The notes under the pieces: model-generated
Database searches by the model: none
The model's input: the letters and a program-made list of their open reading frames with translations, nothing else
What the model was told of the DNA's origin: nothing
Source: Hygrocybe punicea
Taxonomy: Eukaryota; Basidiomycota; Agaricomycetes; Agaricales; Hygrophoraceae
Length of the DNA stretch: 64,000 nt
Direction of reading: 5' to 3'
NCBI GenBank assembly: GCA_963556145.1
Contig: OY744472.1
Span: 1,798,001-1,862,000 of the forward strand
Part shown: piece by piece, positions 32,004-42,589 of the stretch
How the letters are laid out: each line of letters begins with the position of its first letter
How positions within the stretch are numbered: the first letter of the stretch is position 1
Translations under genes and position numbers: made by a program

Positions 32004-34612
32004 TTATTTCCTGTTGGCCCTCTCAGCCTTCTTGATACGATCCGTGTCCTTCTGCGCAAACTTGAGAATTCGTTTCGTGATTCCAATTGGGATATTGCAA
32101 ACGGTCGAGAAATGGGTGATAGTCTCATTAGCAAGACCTTCACCGGCAAGCTCGTGGATGCGCCTGAACCCATTCGCCCGGATGGCATCAGTATACTGGG
32201 AAAAATTATCTCCATCGACGCCCCGAGCACTGGAGTCGAGTGCAGCAAGCCAAGTGGGGATGGCTGGGAAGACATTGGGGATGTCATCGAAATCTACGCT
32301 GTCTGAGCTGGGGATGTGCGGCCCATCACGTCGGGAGCGAGATGATTTTTTGGGTATGGCCGATGGAGGGGTGTACGGGGAATAGTGGTGCCTCAATCCA
32401 CCATATGGAGGTGGCATCTGAATGATGATCGGTTGAGCCGCACCGCTTGTAGCAGCAACTTGAGCAGGTTTCGCATTTACGTGCCGGCGAGAGGAAGCAT
32501 CGCCAAGCTTCAACTGGACAGGTGGCGAGATGGTCGAATCATACGAGCCGTTTGCCTGATGTGGACTACAATGAGTCTCGTTAAGCAATAAATAAACGGG
32601 GGACTCACGAGAAGCATGCCCCAGAGACTTAGATCAGTTATTTGTAAGGTGTAGTGATGGCCCTCCGGATATTTGACACAGGGTTTGCCATCGTGAAGAG
32701 GACATTTGAGGTTCTCCGTAATCTCGGCAATGTAATCGGCGGATGTCTTCGACGTTTTCTTCCCCGATTCAGTGTCGTTCCCACTCTCCTCATCTGTGTC
32801 CGCTCATTTCTTCTAGTGTTGCCAAAGTTCAGTTCGGTCTGGTTCCAACCCTTTTTGGCGGAACCGCGAACCGAACTTCGGGTCCGGTTTGGCGCTGGGC
32901 CAAACCTGGACCCAGATGGCATCGAACCGTCTGTCCGCGTTCGGTCTGGGTTCAGACGCGGTCTGAACCCCGGACCGAGATGGGCTCACCCCATGAGCTC
33001 TGTTCTCCTCGCGAATGGCAGGCACGTATCAATTGATACGGCGCTGCACTTCACGAGGTAGTTGGGCTGCGGGGGAGCCGTCCGGTGCTGCTGCTGCTGC
33101 CGTTGCCGTTGCCACTGTCGCTGTTGCTGCCGCTGCCGTGGCCGTTGCTGCTGCAACTGCTGCTGCTGCTGCTGCTGCCGCCGTTGCTGCTGCTGCTGTC
33201 GTGGCCGTTGCTGCTGCCGTCGCCAGTGCCGCTGCCACTGCTGCTGTTGCTGCCGCTGCCGGCGCTGCCGCTGGTGGTGATGTTGGATGGCATTTGCCGT
33301 TGCCGCTGCCGCTGCCACTGCTGCTGCTGCCGTTGCTGCCGGCGCTGCTGCTTCCGCTGTTGCTGCTGCTGCTGGCCGTTGCCGTTGTCGTTGCCTGGTT
33401 GCCGTTGCCATTGCCGCCGCTGGTGGTGGTGGTGGTGGTGGTGGTGTTGCGGCTGTCCCGCGTCCGTTGGCATCGCGTTGGTGTTGGGATCCATTTTGTG
33501 CCGCGGTGGTGTGCTCGCGATGTGGTCGCGGTGGAGTTTCCTGTAACAGATAATATTAGTAAAGTTAAGATAAATGATAAAACTTACTTGTGTCCATGAA
33601 CGCGACATTGTGTCGCGTTCATTGGCCTTGCGTTCAAGTTGTTGTTGTTGGTGAAGAAACCTCGTGTAATGGCCACATGATACCGTTTAACACGAAAAAG
33701 TAAGTAAAGAAATATGAAAAACAAATGAAATAAATACCTTGAAAATATCCGCGTTCGCGGTTTGGACGTGGTTTGGAGCCGTTCAGGAAATCCGGCAGGC
33801 CTCGAAACCCGGAACTGAACCCGCGGTCCGGTTCAGCACTTGGCTGAACTTAGACTGAACCTAGGGTTCGGTTCGGGGTTTGAACCGGGTTCGGCTAGGT
33901 TCGGAACCGAACTACGGCAACACTATTTTACCTTTAGCCTTAGCCATCTGATTAAACTCTGTCCGTGCGGCATCGAATAACGCAGCAAGTTGAGTTGCTT
34001 TGGTGAGTAGGAGAGGTCGCGCCTTGGCAGTCCATGTGCTAAACTTATAGGCCACCTCGAGTTCGGAACGCCGAATATCCATCACATCGGCAACCTCGCT
34101 ACAAAACATACTCCAAGTGATGTCAGATGAAAAATTTTCTACGTCGGATGCAGTCCCGATAGGGATATTGAATTCGAGGCAGAGAACTTCTGTAAATTAG
34201 CGTAAGCGTAGGAAATATGTGAATAAAAAACCAGAAAACCATCGGGTTCAGAATCAGCATCAGAATCCGAGCTGAAGCCTTTGACGACGTCAAATTCTTC
34301 ATTGCGTTTTGCGTCCGCAGCCCCAGCTGGCCCAAGAAGCTTTTTGACAAGGATGTTGACATTGTCGGCATCTTGCTCGTTGTCGGAGCCAGGAGGTGGA
34401 TTGTATACCTCATCGCGATCTAGCACTTCGACATCCGGCTCCGAGTCGTCTAGTCTGTTGTTGTCGCGCACTTTGTAGGCTGGCGTTGGTTTGGGACGTG
34501 TTCGAGGATGAGGGGGTGTAGGGCTTTTGCCAGCCTCAACCGGGAGGTCCTTAGGGACAGGAGCTGCCCGGTGTGCTTTGGGACCTCGGCTTTGTTTTTG
34601 TCGAGCGTTCCC
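32004..34612 (-). CDS. Multi-exon gene of unknown function with a transposon-sized intron (orphan gene E)
   Basis: On the minus strand, start MGNARQKQSRGPKAHRAA (34612), acidic linker DDSEPDVEVLDRDEVYNPP, an intron, then EVLCLEFNIPIGTASDVENF, MFCSEVADVMDIRRSELEVA and LAALFDAARTEFNQMAKAK. A 1138-nt intron (32794-33931) follows, then DEESGNDTESGKKTSKTSADY, the Cys/His cluster CPLHDGKPCVKYPEGHHY, and ITDLSLWGMLL. After another intron the last exon runs PVQLKLGDASSRRH, PSAIPKKSSRSRRDGPHIPS and GVDGDNFSQYTDAIRANGF, ending IKKAERANRK. The Cys/His cluster could bind zinc; the C-terminal helical part resembles a SAM-like fold. Neither is certain. Related orphan genes are common in Agaricomycetes, as I recall, without known function. 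Confidence 0.55.
32814..33925. mobile_element. hAT-type non-autonomous element, GGTTCGG private motif
   Basis: Ends are TAGTGTTGCC and GGCAACACTA. The first 180 bp inward from each end are dense in GGTTCGG/CCGAACC words, in inverse orientation at the two ends. A copy of the shared palindrome CACGTATCAATTGATACG lies at 33023-33040, between CCTCGCGAATGG and CACGAGGTA. A long (GCTGCC/GCTGTT)n and GGTGGT tract fills 33075-33445. No clean 8-bp duplication flanks it (ATTTCTTC against TTTTACCT). It occupies nearly the whole of an intron of orphan gene E. Long frames within the triplet tract are artefacts. Confidence 0.85.
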
Positions 34613-34710
34613 CATGCAAGTCGCGATGAAGGATGAAGGATGATCTTCGGCTGTTTCCGGGGTAACACACGATTTGATTTGGCTCTCAAGCAACAAATAT
34701 ATTTATATAA

Positions 34711-35199
34711 GTACAGTACATGTCTCATATACGAAGGATAGACCAGCCGTGCAAAAACAGAACAGATAGATGTCGAGAAAAATGGCTGGAGGTGGATAGT
34801 ATAGTACAGAGGTTCCAAGCCGCCTGTAAAGCCGAGTACTGAGTGTGGTCAGCTTATGGCGACGCATGCACCTGGGGTAGACATACCATGAAAGGTTCCA
34901 TATAGTTCCTGGACAACATCTCTCCACTAGGTAATGCAGATACGCTCACAGCGTCAGGGCGGCGTTGGGTGACATCTGGGTTTTCCTATGGTGAAAATTC
35001 AAGTGATTCAGCACAAAAACTACATGGGCATCTGGGGAGGACATACCTGGGTTATTTCGGCCCAATTCCAGCTTGGTATCTCCCCGTGATGCACCAGAAA
35101 TGTTCTCCGAGAGGGTGACAAGGCCCAAATTTTGATCGTGCCCATACTTGAGAAATGGGGCCTGAAAGTTGGTTGTGCACCTGGAGAGGGATGAGGGGA
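34711..35199 (-). repeat. Inverted duplication, arm 2 (3' part of an orphan gene B copy)
   Basis: This stretch is the near-identical inverse of 28141-28624. On the minus strand it encodes PSPGAQPTFRPHFSSMG and SPSRRTFLVHHGEIPSW, then KTQMSPNAALTL in one frame. Further upstream on this strand (35200-35300) the same gene copy may continue. The duplicate ends close to the start of orphan gene E. Confidence 0.8.
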
Positions 35200-35310
35200 T
35201 GACAGAACAGAAAGAATTATACGGAAATGTTGAGAATTGGATGAGAAACGGCTCACCGATGTTTCGTGTGCCAGAGTGACAAAAGTCGCGTGTTACGTGT
35301 GATGTGACAA

Positions 35311-35760
35311 CCTTTCTGAAAACGGCAATAATAATTCTAATGCACATAGTACATGTAGCTACATCACAGATACATCCAGTATGTTGCTTATACAATTGTT
35401 TCTGCGAGAACAATGCCCCGGATCAAAGCTGGGACACCTGTCGAACACTTGTCGAACAGTGTTCGACCTGTTCGACAAGTACCCACTGCTTGCATTGTTA
35501 GTGATTCTAATACTCATTGTACTTGTAGCTACATCACAGATACATTGAATACAATGTTCGTACAATTGTTTGTGACAAGGAAATGCTGCAGATTGAAGCT
35601 GGGACACTGGCCGAACACTTGTCGAACACTGTTCGGCCTGTTCGACAAGTACCCACTGCTTGCATTATTAGTTATTAGTAATTCTAATACACATTGTACT
35701 TGTCGCTATATCACAGATACACCAAATACATTGTTCTTACAATTGTTTTGGCAAAGTCAA
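35311..35760. repeat. Tandem repeat of about 175 bp with GTCGAACACTTG palindrome
   Basis: Units start near 35331, 35503 and 35681 with ATTCTAATAC-CATTGTAC, followed by CTACATCACAGATACA, ACAATTGTTT, a GCTGGGACAC block and the palindrome CGAACACTTGTCGAACA with GTTCGACAAGTACCCACTGC. The third unit lacks the palindrome. From 35761 to 36220 nothing further is recognised. Confidence 0.8.
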
Positions 35761-36758
35761 TGCCTCAGATTCAAGGTGCACACACATAATTCCAATGCAT
35801 CCAGCAAAATATATGTATCTGCAGACACACATTTCACATATGGTTCATCCTGTGTCTACCACACAGAAAATATACCCAGGAGACTCATTGAACACTGAAC
35901 ACTGTTCAGCCCATTCACGTCATCTATATTTCAAAAGGTGCACATTACACTACCAATGCAGTCCATTATGTCAATAAAGCTGTCAAGCAAAGACGTTGCA
36001 ACACTACCTATTCCAAAATTGGCAACTGTGATCTGGGAACCTGTGATCAAGCCGCCTTATTGTTCTTGCTTATTGGGACACCAAATTCTCACAGTTACAA
36101 AGTCAGTAGTCACACGGTTTCAAAACTATTCCCAGGGCTTCAAAATTGTTCCCACGGCTTGGCAAATTAGAGTCTGACCCTGAGTTGACAAATCCACCGT
36201 ATAGAACAATTCCCTTATAGGGACTCATAATAGCTAACTGGCCTGATTAAGATAAATCAATTCTTGCTTGTCCATTACTTGAGAGCAAATTCAAGAGAAT
36301 TAAGCAATGAAACATACAATAATGTCAGACCTTCAGAATAAATAATCATAAGGTTTGCTAAAGTAGTTGGTAAAAAATAAATCAACCTCTTATCCATACT
36401 TAAGGTTCCACTATAAAAGATGACAATTATTTATTCTCAGTAATATACACTTATAAATTACTCTAATTGTTCCTCCCTCACAAAAAGCCTTGGCCTTAGA
36501 GAGGGGCAAAGGAAGTAGTGGGGCATGACTGGCCCTGGTGACAGCGGTGTGGCCTGAAAAAGATATGTATTAGAGAAAAAGAAAGAAGTACATAAACAAG
36601 TCAAAGCCTAAGAGGCTATGAAGAGGGAGAGGAGGGAGGGAGAGAAAAAGAGAAAAAAGGAGGTGAGTGGAAATGATGAAGAGACGAGTGAGTACAAGGG
36701 AGAAAAAAGGGAAATGAAAAAGAAAAAAGAAAAGGGGACAAGAAAAAAGAGGGGGGTA

Positions 36759-37751
36759 TCAAGGTGGCTGGGGAGTGAGTTGGGCGGCGAGCAGGACAGG
36801 GTGTTGATGGATGTAGATTCGGAAGGTGGAAGAGGCCCAATGGCCGATGGCTTGGATGTGGTCAAGGGACACGCCAGCCTGGGCGAGGGTGGTGGCACCT
36901 CCACAGTGCATGGACTGGCCAGCGATGTCACTGGGGAAGTGGGTGCGTAGGTGAGAAAGGAACCATGACTGTGTGGGGATGGAGCCATCAGCACGTAGCC
37001 AGAGGGGGGGAAGGAGTGGGTGGAGGGAGTCACGGGAGTGGAGGTAGGTGCAAAATGCGAGAGTGGGGTTGTCGGGGGCTGGGAGGGAGCGGAGGACGAT
37101 GTGATTGCCTTCGAAGAGTGGGTCGGCTTTGTGGGTGGGTAGGAAGAAGGAGATGGCGTCGTCAGGGAGGAAGGTTACGGAAGTGCAGAAAGAAATTTTA
37201 TGGTATGACTGGAGGGCGGGATTGTCAGGCCAGACAAGTTCCCCCAGGCACATGAATGTGTGGAAGCCGGTGAAGAGGGTGGCAATGAAGAGAAGGTCAT
37301 TGTGAGAGGTGGGGGCACGGTAATAAGTGAGGATGGAGGAGAGGTCGCTACGTGAGAGGGGCCGTTTACAAGTGGTACCCATGGAGAAGCGTTTGGCAGA
37401 GCCATGGAGGGCATGTATGACAAAGTGGTGGGAGTGGTGGTGGCAGACGTCTGGGTAGAAGGATTCAAGTTGACTGCATATGCCAGAAAGGTAGGTCTTA
37501 ACAGAGTTGGGTTTGAGGAAATGTGAAATGTAAACTACATAAAAGGACAAAGTGTCAGGAGTGGGATCAGGAGGGAAGGCATGGGCAGAGCAGAAGGAAA
37601 GGTAGGACTGAAGAGCAAAGGAGTAAGATGAAAGAGAAGAGCGGTCGAGGGCCATACCCCAAGTGATGGAATGTTCGTGGGCAAGGCGATCGCGTGTCCA
37701 GACAGGCCGGGAGGGTTGCCGGCACACACGTGGGTGTGGAATCATGGGCAT
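36759..37751 (-). pseudogene. DIRS-like tyrosine recombinase
   Basis: A 330-residue open frame has the N-terminal core-binding part (LSSYSFALQSYLSFC, PDTLSFYVVYISHFLKPNSVKTYLSGI, each a separate block) and the catalytic domain. The recombinase integrates circular cDNA through a covalent 3'-phosphotyrosine. The box I region reads TGFHTFMCLGELVWPD, where related fungal elements have Arg before LGEL; here it is Cys. Box II reads QSMHCGGATTLAQAG, where the family has R-(A/S)-GGAT. The following AIGHWASSTFRIYI has His for the usual Arg of GRW and keeps the catalytic Tyr in RIYI. The three changes fit CpG transitions (CGC to TGC or CAC). The frame is otherwise open, but the enzyme should be inactive. 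Confidence 0.82.
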
Positions 37752-37779
37752 GGGGCCCCCAACGTGAGGTGAGGGGGTA

Positions 37780-38410
37780 TAAAGGGGGATACAGAGATGT
37801 GTGGCACAAGAGAGAAGATGAGATCATTGTGGAAACGGGAAATGGCATCTGCGATGGAGTTGAGGCAGCTGGGAATGTGGAAAACACAAAGTTCAGCACA
37901 GGAGCAGGTAAGGAGGTCAACGGTGGTGAGGAGAAGGGGGTTGTAGAGCAGTTGAGCATGGAGAGAGGAGAAGAGATCGACAGAGTTGGTGTTATCGGTG
38001 AAAATGGCAACGCGGTGTGGAGGGGGGGAGAGAGAGGTGAGGGCCCAATGAAGGGCGGAGATGACAGCAAGGGCTTCCCAGAAGAAAATGCGGTTGATGG
38101 TGGGGTCAGGAACAGGGGATTAGAAGCCGCGAGACAGGGAGGGGGCCCAAAAGGTGAGGCCAGAAAGGCAGGCATCAGTGTAAATGGTGAGATCTGCAGA
38201 GGAGGAATCCCAGTTGGTGGAGGACATGATAAAGACACCAGGAAGAGTGAGGGCTTTGTCAGTGAACCACAAGAGTTCGCGGGTGAGGGCAACGCTGATC
38301 CAGATGGGTTGGAAGGGCTTGATTTTCCCATGCATCTTATAGTAGAGGGTGGAGAGACCAGGCTGGGGGAGGGGGAAGGCATTGAGGGACCAATTCATCC
38401 AGCCCATGAG
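37780..38410 (-). pseudogene. DIRS-like RNase H domain
   Basis: Across two frames, the minus strand encodes LTIYTDACLSGLTFWAP, then EALAVISALHWAL, VAIFTDNTNSVDLFSSLHA and IPSCLNSIADAISRFHNDL. These supply the RNase H acidic residues (D in YTDAC, E in EALAV, D in FTDN, D in ADAISR) in the expected order. A frameshift near 38130 separates the first from the rest. The domain removes RNA from the cDNA hybrid. A 245-residue frame on the opposite strand is a shadow. Confidence 0.8.
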
Positions 38411-39597
38411 GCATTGGAATTCCTGGAGTGAGTGCTGTTAGCCTGGGTGAGCAAAAGCATGGATAGTATCAATGAGCTCACATAGTCGAGAGGGGGGCAT
38501 GGTGATGGTCAGCCAAACAGCTGCTTTGGTTCCTCGTGGGGGAGACCAATGTCATCCCAGAAGTAGAGGTGGAGGGTTTGCTTGGTGGGGAAGTGATGGC
38601 GATATGGTTCATACCAGAGGGTGTTGGATTTGAATTCCCAAGAGAAGGTGTGATCGACGTAAGCGAATAGGTTGGATAGGTGCAAAACGAATATGGCAAT
38701 CCAGAGGACGAGGCCCATGAAGGTGCCCCATATGCTGCTGGCACCCTGGTTTCCAAATTATTGTTGCGATTGATGTGGCATATGCCATCAATTGTAATGA
38801 TTTGCATGATTTGCCAGAGGAAATGGAGGGGGAGGTGGCGGTAGGCTTGGGATATGTCAGACTTGAAAAGAATGAGGTGGACGTTGGGGCTGTGAGAAGA
38901 ACAGACTTTGCGAAGGGCATGGCCAAGGTGATAGAGGTTGTCAAGGGGGACGGAGACTTTGTTGCGCGGTATGAGGGAGTTGGGGGAAAAAGGTTCAGTG
39001 CTCTGGTCAACGACGAGGTGTAGTTTGGAAGAATGGGGTTTGGGAACGACATCAATTGGAATGGCGAACATGCTGGGGAGAAGGTCGGGTCTGAATGCAA
39101 GGGAAAAACGGCCTAGATGGATCTCCATGTCATGTTGTTCGTGGACAAAAGCGACATGAGCGTCATTTTGGAGTGGTCTGTGAGAGTTGTCCCAGATGAG
39201 GGGGCAAGAGGGGTCAGGTTCCACCCAAGGCCAGAAGCCAGTGGTGAGGCCTTGGCAGACAGAGAGGACAAGTGGTCGGTTGGGGTGAGCGAGGAGGTAG
39301 CATCGAAAGGTGGGAATGTGAATGGGAGTGGTGATTTGAAAAAGGTGGGGGTTGTCGTGGATGGTGCGAAGGGCGGCAGTGTTGTGGAATGTGAGGGTGG
39401 GTGGTTGAGGAAGGGGTGGCATGGTTTCAGTGGAGATGGCAAGGGTGTTGAGATTTGAATCGGAATCGGTCCAGAGGAAATTGCGAAGGTAGGATGGGTG
39501 TAAAGGAGGAGGTGCGTCATCATTTGCAAGCAGGGGGGCAGTCTGGGGCTGTGTGGCCAGGGTTTTTGCACTTGGAACAGACATGGCAATAAGCACA
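38410..39597 (-). pseudogene. DIRS-like reverse transcriptase
   Basis: The open frame (372 residues from 39596) begins after the zinc knuckle. It shows HPNRPLVLSVCQGLTTGFWPW, then the RT fingers/palm start PHSSKLHLVVDQSTEPFSPNS, DNLYHLGHALRKV, LFKSDISQAYRHLPLH (first catalytic Asp) and IDGICHINRNN. A frameshift then moves to PAAYGAPSWASSSG in one frame and IAIFVLHLSNLFAYVDHTFSW and YFWDDIGLPHEEPKQLFG in another; the YVDH/WDD parts correspond to the second catalytic box. The RT copies the element's RNA to DNA. At least two frameshifts are present. Confidence 0.8.
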
Positions 39598-40912
39598 CTC
39601 AGTAAAAGTGAAAATTCGTGTGAATGTCTAGTGTTGGTCGTGTCATAGTCGAAATCGACTAAACTTTGACTAAAGGGCGTTTTAATTAATTCTGCACAAC
39701 TAACTATTGACTAGGTTAGTTGTGTGACAGTCATCTCAGTGGGCTACCGTCGTCAACGGAATACATGTGAAAGTCATGTAATAGTCCGTTAATAGTCGTA
39801 CTTTTAGAAGTCAGACAGCAGTCAGGAATCAGGTATATTGAAATCCCACAATACAATGTAAGTTATTGTTAAATGGGGAGGAGGATGAAGGGGAGGGGGC
39901 AATGAGGAAAAGGGGAGGGGGAGGGGGCCAGGGAACACCAGAGCAAGGAAAGAACAAACTGAAATTAGGCTTTCAACGTCTTCCGGAGCGCTTTCCTGAC
40001 TTTGCGCTAAAAAAGAACCTGTTAGAGACCTTTTTTTTAACAAAAGAAATAAAATACATTGTGAAAAATCTTACAATGATGAACGTTGTGGTTCTGGACA
40101 AATAGAAGAGAGTTGGCATGAAATGATTGGGCAGAAAGACAAGACTGACCTCTACCCACCAACCAATGCTGAGGCCACCAGTAAAATCGGCAAGGAGGCC
40201 AAGAATACGGTCGATTTCCCAATTGTGGGTAACACCCATAGGTCCATAGCCAGTGAGGTAGGGTGTTTTGTAGAGACCTGCATCGGATATGGTTATGTGG
40301 AGGACCTTGTACGCTGCGGAGTGCTGTGCCTGTACTGATAGGGATATATTGGACGGAGGGGGTATAACGGTTGCGAGAGTTGGGGCGGATAACTGGATGA
40401 GGGCGCAGTTCTTTCATACCAAGAGGATTTTGGAAGACTCAGAGGACTGGAGATCCCCGGCTTGATGGAACCAGACCGGAATGCCTTTGTCGGAGAGTTT
40501 CCTGACCCACCCAGACATGATTGGGGGGACGAGGGGAACCCAGGGTTCTGTAGAGTCTACTGTACCCACTGCATAGCGGGCTATGTATTTGAGAGTGTCG
40601 CCCGAGTGATAGGCATCGATCTCGTCAGTCACATCGCGGCCGACAAAATGGAGAGTTGTGAGAGAACCGCCTGGATGGGCCGTAGAACTTAGTGAAAAAT
40701 GGTCTGATGCTCGAGCATGCGGACACACGAATATAAGTTGCGTGTCGGACTAAAGTTGTACTTTACCTTGACTAATTTTGATGGGAAATAGTTGCGGTAC
40801 CTGAATGTAACAAACTTTGACGTTTTGCAGACTACAAGTTGACTATAATTGACCATGGGTCGACTTTGACCTGATTTCACATGACTTCACTTGAATATTC
40901 GTTTTTACTGAG
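39598..40912. mobile_element. 1.3-kb transposon with 7-bp target duplication, inserted in DIRS gag
   Basis: Ends CTCAGTAAAA and TTTTACTGAG are flanked by a perfect AAGCACA duplication (39591-39597 and 40913-40919). Inside both ends are arrays of GTCGACTTTGAC/TTGACTA words. The centre holds a piece of a host-type desaturase gene. No transposase is present. The interrupted gag frame is continuous on both sides if one target copy is counted, so the insertion is recent relative to gag decay. The superfamily is uncertain; hAT is possible. Confidence 0.88.
40037..40730 (-). pseudogene. Captured fragment of a cytochrome b5-fused desaturase gene (delta-8 sphingolipid desaturase type)
   Basis: On the minus strand, STAHPGGSLTTLHFVGRDV and TDEIDAYHSGDTLKYIARYA form the heme-binding part of a cytochrome b5 domain with its HPGG motif. 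Further on, AGLYKTPYLTGYGP, then THNWEIDRILGLLADFTGG, LSIGWW, a 62-nt GT-AG intron (40094-40155) and NHNVHH match the desaturase domain, with NHNVHH a His box that binds the di-iron centre. In intact fungi these enzymes desaturate the long-chain base of sphingolipids in the ER membrane. Here only part of the gene is present, with an intron, a stop and frame changes, inside a transposon. It was therefore probably captured as DNA and not by reverse transcription. Confidence 0.82.
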
Positions 40913-42047
40913 AAGCACAGGAGGCAGTGGTGTTGGGGCACCAGGATTCGTTCCAATGCCTGCAAGGGTCGCGGCGTTTAGGTTTGGATTGTTTGGCTCT
41001 GTCGGAAGAGGGGGCAGGGGTTAGGTTCTGGATCCAGAGGGTGTAGAGGTCAGTGAGTAGGTTGAACTCTGTGAGGAGGATGTTACATCACAAGGCACAA
41101 CAGAGATGGATGGCCTTGTCATAGCTGATGACATGGAGATGGAAAGGTTTGGGTAGTGCTGCGAAAAGTTGTTTGATGTGAATGCCATAGTCGTGTAGCT
41201 CTGAGCATCGATGAGGGAAGACAAAGGAGATGGCTTTGACAGTGTGCTCCCAAGCGATGACTCATTTTCCATGGGTGTTGACGACACATGCAGGCCTGGA
41301 AGACTTGAGGGTGAATTCAAGTTCCCCGAGATGTTTGGTATGCTTTTCATCATGTGAAAGTGTGTAACCACTGGCAAGGATGAGATCAAGGTTAATGCTT
41401 CTCCCAGCAAGAATGTTGTCCCATTCGGATGAAGGGAATTCAGGGCAGCAAGGTGAGATGATGAGTTAATTCTTTGCCATCTTTGGATTGCAAGAGATAT
41501 TCTCGAGAATAGTGAGGGTTTCTCGGAGATTAGAGGAGATCCCCAGGGGATCGAGTTCATCTCATATGACCCAAGGAAGGGCTTTGAGATTGAGCTTGGG
41601 TCGAGACGATCGTTCATCTTCACCGTCTGAAGAAGGGGTTTTGGGTCGCTTAGGCGGTCGAGTAATGGGATTCGGTTCGTTTTCCAGAATGGCTGATGGA
41701 GGGGGAGATGTCAGAGGTGTATCTCAGATGGACAATCGGTTGAATTGTGTAAATAGTTCCCATCCTCTGTGAGCGGCATGGTTTTGGTCCTTATCATAGT
41801 TGTCGAGCCTTCTGAGGTAATGTTCGAGAGATGTGATGAAAATGACTTCATTGACTTGTCCGTCTCTGATAACATTTTGGAGAGCAAGAAAGGCTTCAAC
41901 TTTGGTATGCTCTCCAATGCGGAAGGACTCTGTAACCTTGAGGCACTTTTTGACGATGTCGGCGTTGAGAGGTGTAAGACTAGAGGTGTCAGTGACTTGA
42001 GTCTCCGCTTCCGTGCCTTGTGGTTCAATTCTTGCATGATTTGTCAT
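40913..42047 (-). pseudogene. DIRS-like gag region
   Basis: From the 5' side: MTNHARIEPQGTEAETQV, ADIVKKCLKVTESFRIGEHTK and EAFLALQNVIRDGQ, then in another frame CCPEFPSSEWDNILAG, NLEFTLKSSRPACVV-like and FVFPHRCSELHDYGIHIKQLF with LFAALPKPFHLHVISYDKAIH, and finally a zinc-binding end CRHWNESWCPN. After the inserted transposon the gag resumes with CHVCSKCKNPGHTAPDC (C-x2-C-x4-H-x4-C knuckle, about 39545-39595), then a stop. Gag proteins of this kind package element RNA. The region has a few frameshifts. Confidence 0.7.
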
Positions 42048-42589
42048 GAGTTTACGATGGGAGGTATGACAATATGTAGACCAAAAGAAAACTACGGTTG
42101 AGGAAGAGAGGAAGAAAATTGAAAAACAACAATCTTTCTCTGTCCTTGAAAAAGGGGAAAAAGGGGGCGCGCGTGCCCAGGGGCTGAGGGACCTTATGAC
42201 AGGTCATCAGGTCAGTGAGGAATGGACAGTGTAGAGATCTGGGGATCCTAATTGTCTGGGACTGTAGAGTCCAGGCTCTCGGGGAGCGGTGCCGGATGGA
42301 GCGGCAAGGGTAAGGTCGGACTATTAGACTAATGTAAACATAGTTTAAAAACAACAAATCTAATTTTACTATATTTTTGCCAATAGTATTTCAAAGGCAA
42401 TAATTCATTTATCTTGATCAGGCCACTTAGCTATGACTATATAAGGAAAGAGATGTCAGATAACTAAGCGGCTCCCCGGGGAGCCAAATAGATAAATCCA
42501 TTATAAAATACAAATTTAAATTAATTATATTGGGGCGGAGAGTGGGAACAGGGGAGTAGACACTCCCATTTATGATATATTAATATATA

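Larger units (their letters stand above)
36231..42553 (-). mobile_element. DIRS-like tyrosine-recombinase retrotransposon, decayed
   Basis: Minus-strand order is gag-like region, zinc knuckle, reverse transcriptase, RNase H, tyrosine recombinase. The ends carry an inverted repeat: TAGCTAACTGGCCTGAT at 36231 against its inverse in ATCAGGCCACTTAGCTA at 42417-42433, extending about 37 bp. On the right, homology with the 5548-5687 repeat extends out to 42553 and includes the hairpin GGCTCCCCGGGGAGCC. Inverted termini and a YR in place of a DDE integrase define DIRS-type elements. Frameshifts, lost recombinase arginines and a 1.3-kb insertion in gag make it inactive. Confidence 0.88.

Noticed and set aside
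33015..33608. Long frames on both strands (up to about 190 residues)
   Set aside because: They are translations of (GCTGCC)n and GGTGGT repeats inside a hAT-type element: poly-Ala, poly-Leu, poly-Gln and poly-Cys in different frames.
37694..38431. 245-residue plus-strand frame, Gly/Glu-rich
   Set aside because: It is antisense to the DIRS RNase H region, whose catalytic motifs are recognisable on the other strand.
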